Source: Acetobacteraceae bacterium
GTDB taxonomy: Bacteria > Pseudomonadota > Alphaproteobacteria > Acetobacterales > Acetobacteraceae
Length of the DNA: 5,183 nucleotides
Reading direction: 5' to 3'
Assembly (NCBI GenBank): GCA_947478535.1
Contig: CANJXD010000426.1
Coordinates: 1 to 5,183, forward strand
The notes below the pieces were generated by a model. The model worked only from the letters and a program-made list of their open reading frames with translations. It had not been told where the DNA came from and searched no databases. Numbering within the stretch: position 1 is the first letter of the stretch; each line of letters starts with the position of its first letter. This document shows positions 1 to 4,648 of the stretch, piece after piece. The translations under genes were made by a program, and so were the position numbers.

Positions 1-1
1 C

Positions 2-118
2 GAGCGCGCGCTCGCCGCCGGCGTGACCGCGGTGGTGTTCGACCGCGGTCCGTACATCTATCACGGCCGGGTCAAGGCGCTCGCGGAGGCTGCCCGCGAG
101 GGCGGCCTCTCGTTCTGA
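2..118 (+). CDS. rplR: 50S ribosomal protein L18, C-terminal part (5' end outside window)
   Basis: Only the last 38 codons are in the window, in the frame that starts at base 2. They read [20 protein letters not shown] and end in AAREGGLSF before TGA at 116-118. This matches the family's C-terminus, where the FDR-x-YHGRV-ALA-AAREGGL block is nearly invariant. L18 binds 5S rRNA together with L5 and L25-type proteins in the central protuberance of the large subunit. The position directly before rpsE is the standard spc order. The stop codon lies inside the Shine-Dalgarno region of rpsE, so the two genes are probably translationally coupled. The N-terminal part cannot be judged here. Confidence 0.96.
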   Translation, partial: ERALAAGVTAVVFDRGPYIYHGRVKALAEAAREGGLSF

Positions 119-129
119 GGAGTTCGGGT

Positions 130-765
130 ATGGCACGGGAACCGCGGAGCGGCGGCGAAGGTGGCGGCGAGGGTGATCGTCGTCGTGGTCGGGGTCGGGA
201 TCGTAACAACGACAACCGCCAGGAGCGCCAGGATGGCGATGAGCTGAAGGACAAGCTCGTCACCATCAACCGCGTCGCCAAGGTGGTGAAGGGCGGGCGT
301 CGTTTCAGCTTCGCTGCCCTGGTTGTGGTCGGCGATCAGAAGGGTCGGGTTGGCTGGGGCGCCGGCAAGGCGCGTGAGGTGCCGGAGGCAATCCGCAAGG
401 CTACGGAGCGTGCCAAGCGTGGCATGATCCGCGTGCCGATGCGCGAAGGCCGCACGCTGCATCACGATCAGGTCGGTGAGTTCGGCGCGGGTCGCGTGAT
501 CCTGCGTGCGGCGCCGGCCGGCACCGGCATCATCGCCGGCGGTCCGATGCGCGCGGTGTTCGAGACGCTGGGCATGGGCGACGTTGTCGCCAAGTGCACC
601 GGCACGACGAACCCGCATAACATGGTCAAGGCGACCTTCGCGGCGCTGGGCAAGTGCACCAGCCCGCGTGCGGTCGCGGCGCGGCGCGGCAAGAAGGTCT
701 CCGACCTGCTGGGCCCGCGCAAGGACGCGGCGGCTGATGCCGCGGCGGAGGGCGCGAATGTCTGA
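130..765 (+). CDS. rpsE: 30S ribosomal protein S5
   Basis: S5 is a small-subunit protein near the decoding site that contributes to translational accuracy, to helicase activity at the mRNA entry and to spectinomycin binding. The protein has 211 residues, against about 167 in E. coli. The double-stranded-RNA-binding-like N-terminal domain spans about residues 38-103, with the loop [15 protein letters not shown] (47-61) and the family signature ending in [13 protein letters not shown] (72-84). The C-terminal domain covers about 115-192, with [13 protein letters not shown] and [10 protein letters not shown]. The extra length is an N-terminal Gly/Arg/Asp-rich tail (residues 1-36) and an Ala-rich C-terminal tail (198-211); both are probably disordered. 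The ATG at 130 is supported by GAGGAG at 117-122, with 7 nt spacing, overlapping the rplR stop. The 3' end overlaps rpmD by 8 nt. Confidence 0.98.
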   Translation: MAREPRSGGEGGGEGDRRRGRGRDRNNDNRQERQDGDELKDKLVTINRVAKVVKGGRRFSFAALVVVGDQKGRVGWGAGKAREVPEAIRKATERAKRGMIRVPMREGRTLHHDQVGEFGAGRVILRAAPAGTGIIAGGPMRAVFETLGMGDVVAKCTGTTNPHNMVKATFAALGKCTSPRAVAARRGKKVSDLLGPRKDAAADAAAEGANV

Positions 766-946
766 CGATAAGAAGACCGTGAAGGTGACCCAGATCGGGT
801 CCCCGATCGGCCGCAAGCCCGGCCAGCGTGAGACGCTGATCGGGCTCGGGCTGAACAAGATCCGTCGGTCGAGCGAACTCGAGGACACCCCCGCGGTGCG
901 TGGGATGATCCGCAAGGTCGCGCACCTTCTGAAGGTGGAGGGCTGA
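758..946 (+). CDS. rpmD: 50S ribosomal protein L30
   Basis: L30 is a small large-subunit protein that binds 23S rRNA. The translation has 62 residues, the usual size for bacterial L30 (about 59-62). It shows the family core: [12 protein letters not shown] at 8-19, then [19 protein letters not shown] at 27-45 and [17 protein letters not shown] to the end. The start is the ATG at 758, which overlaps the end of rpsE by 8 nt (758-765). It is supported by GGAGG at 747-751, with 6 nt spacing, inside the rpsE coding sequence. Ribosomes finishing rpsE therefore arrive at the L30 start, a typical coupling arrangement. The stop at 944-946 is 4 nt before the rplO start. Confidence 0.97.
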   Translation: MSDDKKTVKVTQIGSPIGRKPGQRETLIGLGLNKIRRSSELEDTPAVRGMIRKVAHLLKVEG

Positions 947-950
947 TCCG

Positions 951-1433
951 ATGAAGCTCAATGAGATCCGCGACAACGAGGGCGCACGCCCGAAGTTCAA
1001 GCGCATTGGCCGCGGCATTGGCTCCGGCAAGGGCAAGACCTCCGGTCGCGGCGTGAAGGGCCAGAAGGCCCGCACCGGCGTCCGGCTGAACGGCTTCGAA
1101 GGCGGCCAGCTGCCGATCTATCGGCGCTTGCCGAAGCGGGGCTTCGTGAATCCGTTCCGCAAGGTCTATGCGCCGCTCAATATTGGCGCGCTGGACAAGG
1201 CGATCACCGAAGGTCGGCTTCCGGCTGAGGGCCCGATCGACGAGGCGATGCTGCAGAAGGCTGGCATCGTGCGTCACTCCCCCAAGTATGCGGGCGTCCG
1301 CCTGCTCGCCACGGGTGAGATCACGCGCGCTGTTGCCATCATCGTCTCCGGCGCTTCCGCCTCGGCGGTTGCGGCGGTCGAAGCTGCGGGCGGCAAGGTT
1401 ACCGTCCTCGGCGCCGAGACGGCCGAAGCCTGA
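951..1433 (+). CDS. rplO: 50S ribosomal protein L15
   Basis: L15 is a late-assembling large-subunit protein whose extended N-terminal tail threads into 23S rRNA. The translation has 160 residues, somewhat longer than the 144 of E. coli. The N-terminus [20 protein letters not shown] is followed by the Gly/Lys/Arg-rich rRNA-binding segment at 18-42, then [18 protein letters not shown] at 48-65. The C-terminal globular domain carries [20 protein letters not shown] at 116-135, fitting the L15 signature. A short acidic/Ala tail follows (about 155-160). The ATG at 951 has GGAGG at 937-941, 9 nt upstream, inside the end of rpmD. It is the last ribosomal protein gene before the 179-nt gap to secY. 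Confidence 0.98.
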   Translation: MKLNEIRDNEGARPKFKRIGRGIGSGKGKTSGRGVKGQKARTGVRLNGFEGGQLPIYRRLPKRGFVNPFRKVYAPLNIGALDKAITEGRLPAEGPIDEAMLQKAGIVRHSPKYAGVRLLATGEITRAVAIIVSGASASAVAAVEAAGGKVTVLGAETAEA

Positions 1434-1440
1434 TCCGGTT

Positions 1441-1490
1441 GGCGGCGCAGCGTGGCCTGGCCCGCTGATGTTGCTGATCGGGCTGCCGCC
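1441..1490 (+). other. imperfect inverted repeat downstream of rplO
   Basis: GGCGGC at 1441-1446 followed, after a 2-nt bulge, by AGC at 1449-1451 can pair with GCTGCCGCC at 1482-1490. The roughly 30-nt loop holds two direct copies of GCTGAT (1464-1469 and 1473-1478). The bases after the stem have no T tract, so this is not a standard intrinsic terminator. It may be an mRNA 3' structure protecting rplO, or chance complementarity in GC-rich DNA. Confidence 0.25.
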
Positions 1491-1546
1491 GTTAGCTCTT
1501 GCCCTTGAACAGGGTGGGGGTGGGCGGCAATCTACCGGGGGTGCGG

Positions 1547-1592
1547 AGCGGCGTCCCGGGCCCGCCATGTGGCGGGCTCCGGTGGCGCCGTT
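1547..1592 (+). promoter_or_regulatory. long GC-rich hairpin in the secY 5' leader
   Basis: The left arm 1549-1566 pairs with the right arm 1571-1590 around an AUGU loop (1567-1570). I count 18 pairs with two single-base bulges (1580 and 1583) and two G-U pairs; two weaker outer pairs extend it to 1547/1592. The inner part is the perfect GCCCGCC / GGCGGGC match. The hairpin ends about 5-7 nt before the secY Shine-Dalgarno sequence and leaves it free. There is no following T run, so termination is unlikely. Possible roles are mRNA processing or stability, or a translational control element for secY. The structure is visible in the sequence; the role is inference. Confidence 0.55.
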
Positions 1593-1597
1593 GCCGT

Positions 1598-1605
1598 GAG
1601 GAGGG
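1598..1605 (+). promoter_or_regulatory. strong Shine-Dalgarno sequence fixing the secY start
   Basis: GAGGAGGG lies 7 nt before the ATG at 1613 and contains the full AGGAGG core (1599-1604). The open frame of secY extends upstream to a TTG at 1499, but that extension encodes nothing SecY-like and has no comparable site. The ATG at 1613 is therefore preferred. Confidence 0.85.
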
Positions 1606-1612
1606 ATTGCGT

Positions 1613-2980
1613 ATGGCGTCCGCCGCCGAACAGCTTGCGGCCAATTTGAACCTGGGCGTCTTGTCCAAGGCGACGGAGCTTAAGAATCGGCTCTGGTTCA
1701 CGCTGGGCGCGCTTCTGGTGTACCGAATCGGCTCCTATGTGCCGGTGCCGGGTGTTGATGCGCAGGTGATGGCCGAACTGCTCCAGCAGATGGGCGGCGG
1801 TATCCTTGGCATGTTCGACATGTTCACGGGCGGCTCGCTCGGGCGCATGACGGTCTTCGCCCTCAACATCATGCCCTATATCTCGGCCTCCATCATCGTT
1901 CAGCTGATGACGACGGCGATCCCGCAATGGGAAGCGCTGAAGAAGGAAGGCGAGACGGGGCGGAAGAAGCTCAATCAATACACGCGCTACCTCACCCTCG
2001 TGATCGCCATCTTCCAGGCCTATGGCATCGCTGTGGGGCTTGAGAGCCTGCGCGGCAGCTTTGGTGCGGCGGTGGCGGATGGCGGCATGTTCTTCCGCCT
2101 GTCCTGCGTTATCACGCTGGTTGGTGGCACAATGTTCCTGATGTGGCTGGGCGAGCAGATCACGGCGCGGGGTGTCGGCAACGGCATCAGCCTGATCATC
2201 TTCGCCGGCATCGTGGCGAACCTGCCGCACGCCTTGGCCAGCACGCTGGAACTCGGGCGGACCGGCGCGCTTTCCACCTTCTTCATCATGTTTTTCCTGC
2301 TGGCCGCGCTCGCCGTCATCGCGTTTGTGGTCTTCATCGAGCGGGCGCAGCGGCGTATCCCGGTTCAGTATCCGAAGCGCCAGGTCGGCAACCGGATGTT
2401 TGGCGGCGAGAACACGCATCTGCCGCTGAAGGTGAACACCGCCGGCGTCATGCCGCCGATCTTCGCCTCCTCGCTGCTGCTGTTGCCGGCCACCTTCGCC
2501 GCCTTCGGGCGCGACCAGGCGGATCAGGGCTTTCTGACGGAGGCGGCCAATCTGCTCGCGCATGGCACGCCGCTGTACATGGCGCTTTATGTCGGGCTGA
2601 TCGTGTTCTTCGCGTTCTTCTACACTGCGGTCGTCTTTAATCCGCAGGAGACGGCGGACAACCTTCGGAAGTATGGCGGCTTCGTCCCCGGCATCCGTCC
2701 CGGCCAGCCGACGGCGCAGTATTTCGACCGGGTGCTCACCCGTCTGACGGTGCTTGGCGCGGGCTACCTGGCTTTGGTCTGCCTGCTGCCGGAGATCCTG
2801 ATCTCGAACTACAGCGTACCCTTCTACTTCGGTGGGACGTCTCTTCTGATCATCGTCTCCGTCACCATGGATACGGTGGCGCAGGTTCAATCGCATCTTT
2901 TCGCCCACCAGTATGAGGGTCTGATCAAGAAGGCCCGGCTCGGTGGCCGCGGCACGCAACCGGGGGGACGCGGACGATGA
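1613..2980 (+). CDS. secY: preprotein translocase subunit SecY
   Basis: SecY is the channel subunit of the SecYEG translocon in the inner membrane, through which SecA-driven secretory proteins and ribosome-bound membrane proteins pass. The protein has 455 residues (443 in E. coli). About ten hydrophobic helices are visible: near 28-46, 81-102, 125-143, 160-180, 190-208, 222-243, 279-297, 321-342, 377-395 and 403-422. The segment 60-80 corresponds to the plug region. [20 protein letters not shown] (79-98) matches SecY signature 1, and [13 protein letters not shown] (185-197) matches signature 2. Cytosolic loop C5 has [14 protein letters not shown] and GIRPG (360-364), whose Arg is needed for SecA-driven transport in E. 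coli. The C-terminus ends in a short Gly/Arg tail. The start is chosen from the strong ribosome binding site. The stop overlaps the adk start in ATGA. Confidence 0.98.
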   Translation: MASAAEQLAANLNLGVLSKATELKNRLWFTLGALLVYRIGSYVPVPGVDAQVMAELLQQMGGGILGMFDMFTGGSLGRMTVFALNIMPYISASIIVQLMTTAIPQWEALKKEGETGRKKLNQYTRYLTLVIAIFQAYGIAVGLESLRGSFGAAVADGGMFFRLSCVITLVGGTMFLMWLGEQITARGVGNGISLIIFAGIVANLPHALASTLELGRTGALSTFFIMFFLLAALAVIAFVVFIERAQRRIPVQYPKRQVGNRMFGGENTHLPLKVNTAGVMPPIFASSLLLLPATFAAFGRDQADQGFLTEAANLLAHGTPLYMALYVGLIVFFAFFYTAVVFNPQETADNLRKYGGFVPGIRPGQPTAQYFDRVLTRLTVLGAGYLALVCLLPEILISNYSVPFYFGGTSLLIIVSVTMDTVAQVQSHLFAHQYEGLIKKARLGGRGTQPGGRGR

Positions 2981-3630
2981 GGCTTATCCTTCTGGGCCCG
3001 CCAGGGGCCGGTAAGGGCACCCAGGCGAAGCGGCTTGAGGAAAAGTACGGGATCGTCCAGATCTCGACAGGGGACATGCTCCGCGCCGAGGTGAAGGCGG
3101 GCTCGCCGATCGGCTTGCAGGCGAAGGCGATCATGGAACGGGGCGACCTGGTCCCTGACGCTATTATCACCGCCATGCTGGCCGCGCGCGTCTCGCACCC
3201 CGATTGCGCGAAGGGTTTCATCCTCGACGGCTTCCCGCGGACAGTTCCGCAGGCGGAGTCGCTGGATGGCATGCTGGCCGAGAAGGCAATGCCTCTCGAC
3301 CAGGTGATCGAACTTGCGGTGGATGATACGGCGCTGGTCGAGCGAATCGCCGGCCGTTTCACCTGCGGCAAGTGCGGAGAGGGCTACCACGATCGCTTCA
3401 AGCAGCCCTCGAAGGCCGGCATCTGCGACGCCTGTGGAGGCACGGAGTTTACCCGTCGTGCCGATGACAAGGCGGAGACGGTGGCGGCGCGGCTTGAAGC
3501 CTATCATCGCCAGACGGCGCCTCTCCTGCCGCACTACGCGGCCCAGGGGAAGCTTCGGCAGGTGGATGGCATGGCGGAGATGGACGAGGTCACTCGCCAG
3601 ATCGCCACGCTGCTCGACCGCGGCGGCTGA
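2977..3630 (+). CDS. adk: adenylate kinase (zinc-type LID)
   Basis: The enzyme interconverts ATP + AMP and 2 ADP in the cytoplasm, keeping the adenylate pools balanced. It has 217 residues, the size of long bacterial adenylate kinases. The P-loop GPPGAGKGT is at 7-15, the AMP-binding segment around STGDMLR at 30-36, and the signature FILDGFPRT at 81-89. The LID (about 122-159) carries four cysteines as two CxxC pairs, C130/C133 and C150/C153. This is the pattern of zinc-binding LIDs, unlike the His/Ser/Asp/Thr set of E. coli. The [13 protein letters not shown] segment at 161-173 follows. The ATG overlaps the secY stop by 4 nt; GGGGGGA at 2962-2968 can serve as ribosome binding site. The overlap implies co-translation with secY. 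Confidence 0.97.
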   Translation: MRLILLGPPGAGKGTQAKRLEEKYGIVQISTGDMLRAEVKAGSPIGLQAKAIMERGDLVPDAIITAMLAARVSHPDCAKGFILDGFPRTVPQAESLDGMLAEKAMPLDQVIELAVDDTALVERIAGRFTCGKCGEGYHDRFKQPSKAGICDACGGTEFTRRADDKAETVAARLEAYHRQTAPLLPHYAAQGKLRQVDGMAEMDEVTRQIATLLDRGG

Positions 3631-3634
3631 TCGC

Positions 3635-3664
3635 TTGACTCCGGCGGCGGCCACAGTGTATGGC
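3635..3664 (+). promoter_or_regulatory. candidate promoter for rpsM-rpsK-rpoA
   Basis: TTGACT at 3635-3640 matches the sigma-70 -35 consensus in 5 of 6 positions and is preceded by C, as in many alphaproteobacterial promoters. After 18 nt comes TATGGC (3659-3664), which keeps the TAT of a -10 box but not the last three bases. It sits 5 bases after the adk stop, at the junction where an alpha-operon promoter would be expected. The weak -10 element keeps confidence moderate. Confidence 0.4.
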
Positions 3665-3686
3665 CCCGCCCTCGCGGATCGGGGTG

Positions 3687-3720
3687 AACGCCTCGGCCGC
3701 GCTTCGCGTTTTTCTGTTTT
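3687..3720 (+). terminator. weak terminator-like hairpin plus T-rich tract after adk
   Basis: The T-rich stretch TTTTTCTGTTTT (3709-3720) is the only one of its kind in this GC-rich window. It is preceded by either a 4-bp CGCG / CGCG stem (3698-3701 with 3705-3708, loop of 3) or AACGC / GCGTT (3687-3691 with 3706-3710, loop of 14). Both stems are poor for an intrinsic terminator. If it works it could end or attenuate transcripts between adk and rpsM. Alternatively, the tract is an UP-like element before TTGACC (3719-3724), although no good -10 box follows that hexamer. Confidence 0.25.
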
Positions 3721-3731
3721 GACCAAGGCAA

Positions 3732-3749
3732 CGCCGGCTTCGGCTGGCG
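3732..3749 (+). promoter_or_regulatory. UUCG-capped hairpin in the rpsM 5' leader
   Basis: CGCCGGC (3732-3738) pairs with GCTGGCG (3743-3749) over 7 bp, with one G-U pair, and is closed by a C(UUCG)G tetraloop, an exceptionally stable cap. It lies 25 nt before the rpsM Shine-Dalgarno sequence, and no T run follows. A leader structure for control of rpsM translation, or an mRNA stabiliser, are the likely readings. In E. coli the alpha operon is repressed by S4 at a pseudoknot around the rpsM start; I cannot show the same fold here. Confidence 0.5.
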
Positions 3750-3774
3750 CGGATTGGGTCGGTTACCGGCCCGT

Positions 3775-3785
3775 GAGGAGAGAGG
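3775..3785 (+). promoter_or_regulatory. Shine-Dalgarno region fixing the rpsM GTG start
   Basis: The continuous purine run GAGGAGAGAGG ends 4 nt before the GTG at 3790; its best AGGAG core (3776-3780) is 9 nt away. The frame also opens upstream from 3754, but only the GTG start gives the canonical S13 N-terminus ARIAGVNIP. That decides the start. Confidence 0.8.
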
Positions 3786-3789
3786 CACC

Positions 3790-4167
3790 GTGGCGCGCAT
3801 CGCCGGCGTGAACATCCCAACCAACAAGCGGGTGCTCATCTCGCTTCGCTATATCTTTGGCATTGGGCCCAGCAACGCGAAGGTCATCTGTGACCAGCTC
3901 AGCATCCCCGAGGATCGTCGGGTGAACCAGCTGACGGATGACGAGATCTTGCGGATCCGTGAACTCATCGACCGGGATTACCGCGTCGAGGGCGATCTTC
4001 GTCGTGAAGAAGCGATGAATAAGAAGCGGCTGATGGACATGGCCTGCTACCGCGGACTGCGTCACCGCAAGGGTCTGCCGGTCCGTGGCCAGCGCACGCA
4101 TACCAATGCGCGCACCCGCAAGGGCAAGGCCGTGGCGATCGCGGGCAAGAAGAAGGTGACGAAGTAA
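3790..4167 (+). CDS. rpsM: 30S ribosomal protein S13
   Basis: S13 sits in the head of the small subunit, contacts the P-site tRNA through its C-terminal tail and forms bridges to the large subunit. The translation has 125 residues (118 in E. coli). The N-terminus is [14 protein letters not shown], the helical region with [13 protein letters not shown] at 21-33 follows, and the core motif [19 protein letters not shown] is at 68-86. The family signature [14 protein letters not shown] occupies 88-101, followed by the basic tail [14 protein letters not shown] and a Lys-rich end. The start is GTG, read as Met; E. coli rpsM also uses GTG as far as I recall. It opens the alpha-operon cluster and is followed by rpsK after 1 nt. 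Confidence 0.98.
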   Translation: MARIAGVNIPTNKRVLISLRYIFGIGPSNAKVICDQLSIPEDRRVNQLTDDEILRIRELIDRDYRVEGDLRREEAMNKKRLMDMACYRGLRHRKGLPVRGQRTHTNARTRKGKAVAIAGKKKVTK

Positions 4168-4168
4168 T

Positions 4169-4579
4169 ATGGCTCGCGAACCTCGCGCCGGCGGTGCCGG
4201 CGGCCAGCGCCCGCGCAAGAAGGAACGGAAGAACATCTCTTCCGGGGTGGCCCATGTGCTCGCCTCCTTCAACAACACCGTGGTGACCATCACGGACGCG
4301 CAGGGCAACGCCATTGCCTGGTCCTCGGCCGGTAGCCAGGGCTTCAAGGGCAGCCGCAAGTCCACGCCCTACGCCGCCCAGGTGGCCGCGGAAGACGCGG
4401 GCAAGAAGGCGCGCGAACACGGCATGGAGACCCTGGAAATCCAGGTCTCCGGTCCGGGTTCGGGTCGTGAGTCCGCGCTGCGCGCGCTGCAGGCAGTGGG
4501 CTTCTACGTCACCGCCATCCGCGACGTGACGCCCATCCCGCACAATGGCTGCCGCCCCCGGAAGCGCCGCCGCGTCTGA
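4169..4579 (+). CDS. rpsK: 30S ribosomal protein S11
   Basis: S11 lies on the platform of the small subunit, where it helps form the mRNA exit region and the Shine-Dalgarno cleft. The translation has 136 residues (129 in E. coli). After a Gly/Arg-rich start comes [20 protein letters not shown] (26-45), then [17 protein letters not shown] (59-75) and [14 protein letters not shown] (94-107). The conserved C-terminus [18 protein letters not shown] includes the Asn-Gly pair at 126-127, the site reported to form isoaspartate in E. coli S11. The ATG follows the rpsM TAA by 1 nt; AAGGTGA at 4153-4159, within rpsM, is the likely ribosome binding site. The gene ends in tandem stops TGA TGA (4577-4582). 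Confidence 0.98.
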   Translation: MAREPRAGGAGGQRPRKKERKNISSGVAHVLASFNNTVVTITDAQGNAIAWSSAGSQGFKGSRKSTPYAAQVAAEDAGKKAREHGMETLEIQVSGPGSGRESALRALQAVGFYVTAIRDVTPIPHNGCRPRKRRRV

Positions 4580-4592
4580 TGACGTGGCGTTG

Positions 4593-4621
4593 GCCGCGCG
4601 CGCCCCAGGGGTGCGCGCGGT
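4593..4621 (+). promoter_or_regulatory. very GC-rich hairpin between rpsK and rpoA
   Basis: CCGCGCGC (4594-4601) pairs perfectly with GCGCGCGG (4613-4620). The stem continues inward through G-U 4602/4612 and C-G pairs to a loop of 3-5 nt around 4605-4609, giving 11-12 bp, almost all G-C. The next bases are not T-rich, and the rpoA start is only 28 nt downstream. A full terminator is therefore unlikely. It may pause polymerase, protect the rpsK 3' end or set the rpoA level. Confidence 0.55.
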
Positions 4622-4635
4622 GCTGATGGCCGGGC

Positions 4636-4641
4636 AGGGGA
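4636..4641 (+). promoter_or_regulatory. Shine-Dalgarno sequence of rpoA
   Basis: AGGGGA lies 7 nt before the GTG at 4649. No other start codon occurs in this frame between the site and the GTG, and the GTG gives the N-terminus MIEKNW known from alphaproteobacterial RpoA. This supports a non-ATG start. Confidence 0.7.
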
Positions 4642-4648
4642 AAAGACC

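Noticed and set aside
1441..1500. Intrinsic terminator after rplO
   Set aside because: The inverted repeat has a long loop and no T run, and secY-adk are expected to be part of the same operon.
1503..1533. Possible promoter CCTTGAAC with CAATCT 17 nt later, upstream of secY
   Set aside because: The -35 half is fair, but the -10 half matches the consensus at only two positions, so it is not reported as a promoter.
61..1568. Long - strand open frames opposite rpsE, rpmD and rplO (61-915 and 468-1568)
   Set aside because: They are antisense shadows of confident ribosomal protein genes, rich in Arg/Ala/Pro, with no family resemblance and no ribosome binding evidence.
1499..1612. N-terminal extension of secY from TTG at 1499
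   Set aside because: The added residues are Gly/Arg/Pro rich and unlike SecY. The ATG at 1613 has an excellent Shine-Dalgarno sequence and gives a normal-length N-terminus.
1532..2959. A 475-codon open frame on the - strand opposite secY
   Set aside because: It mirrors a high-GC coding gene, and its translation is low-complexity (His/Arg/Asp/Gln rich) with no recognisable domain. The + strand gene is unambiguous SecY.
3719..3748. Second promoter candidate starting at TTGACC after the T-rich tract
   Set aside because: No acceptable -10 element occurs 16-18 nt downstream; the region is occupied by the UUCG hairpin.
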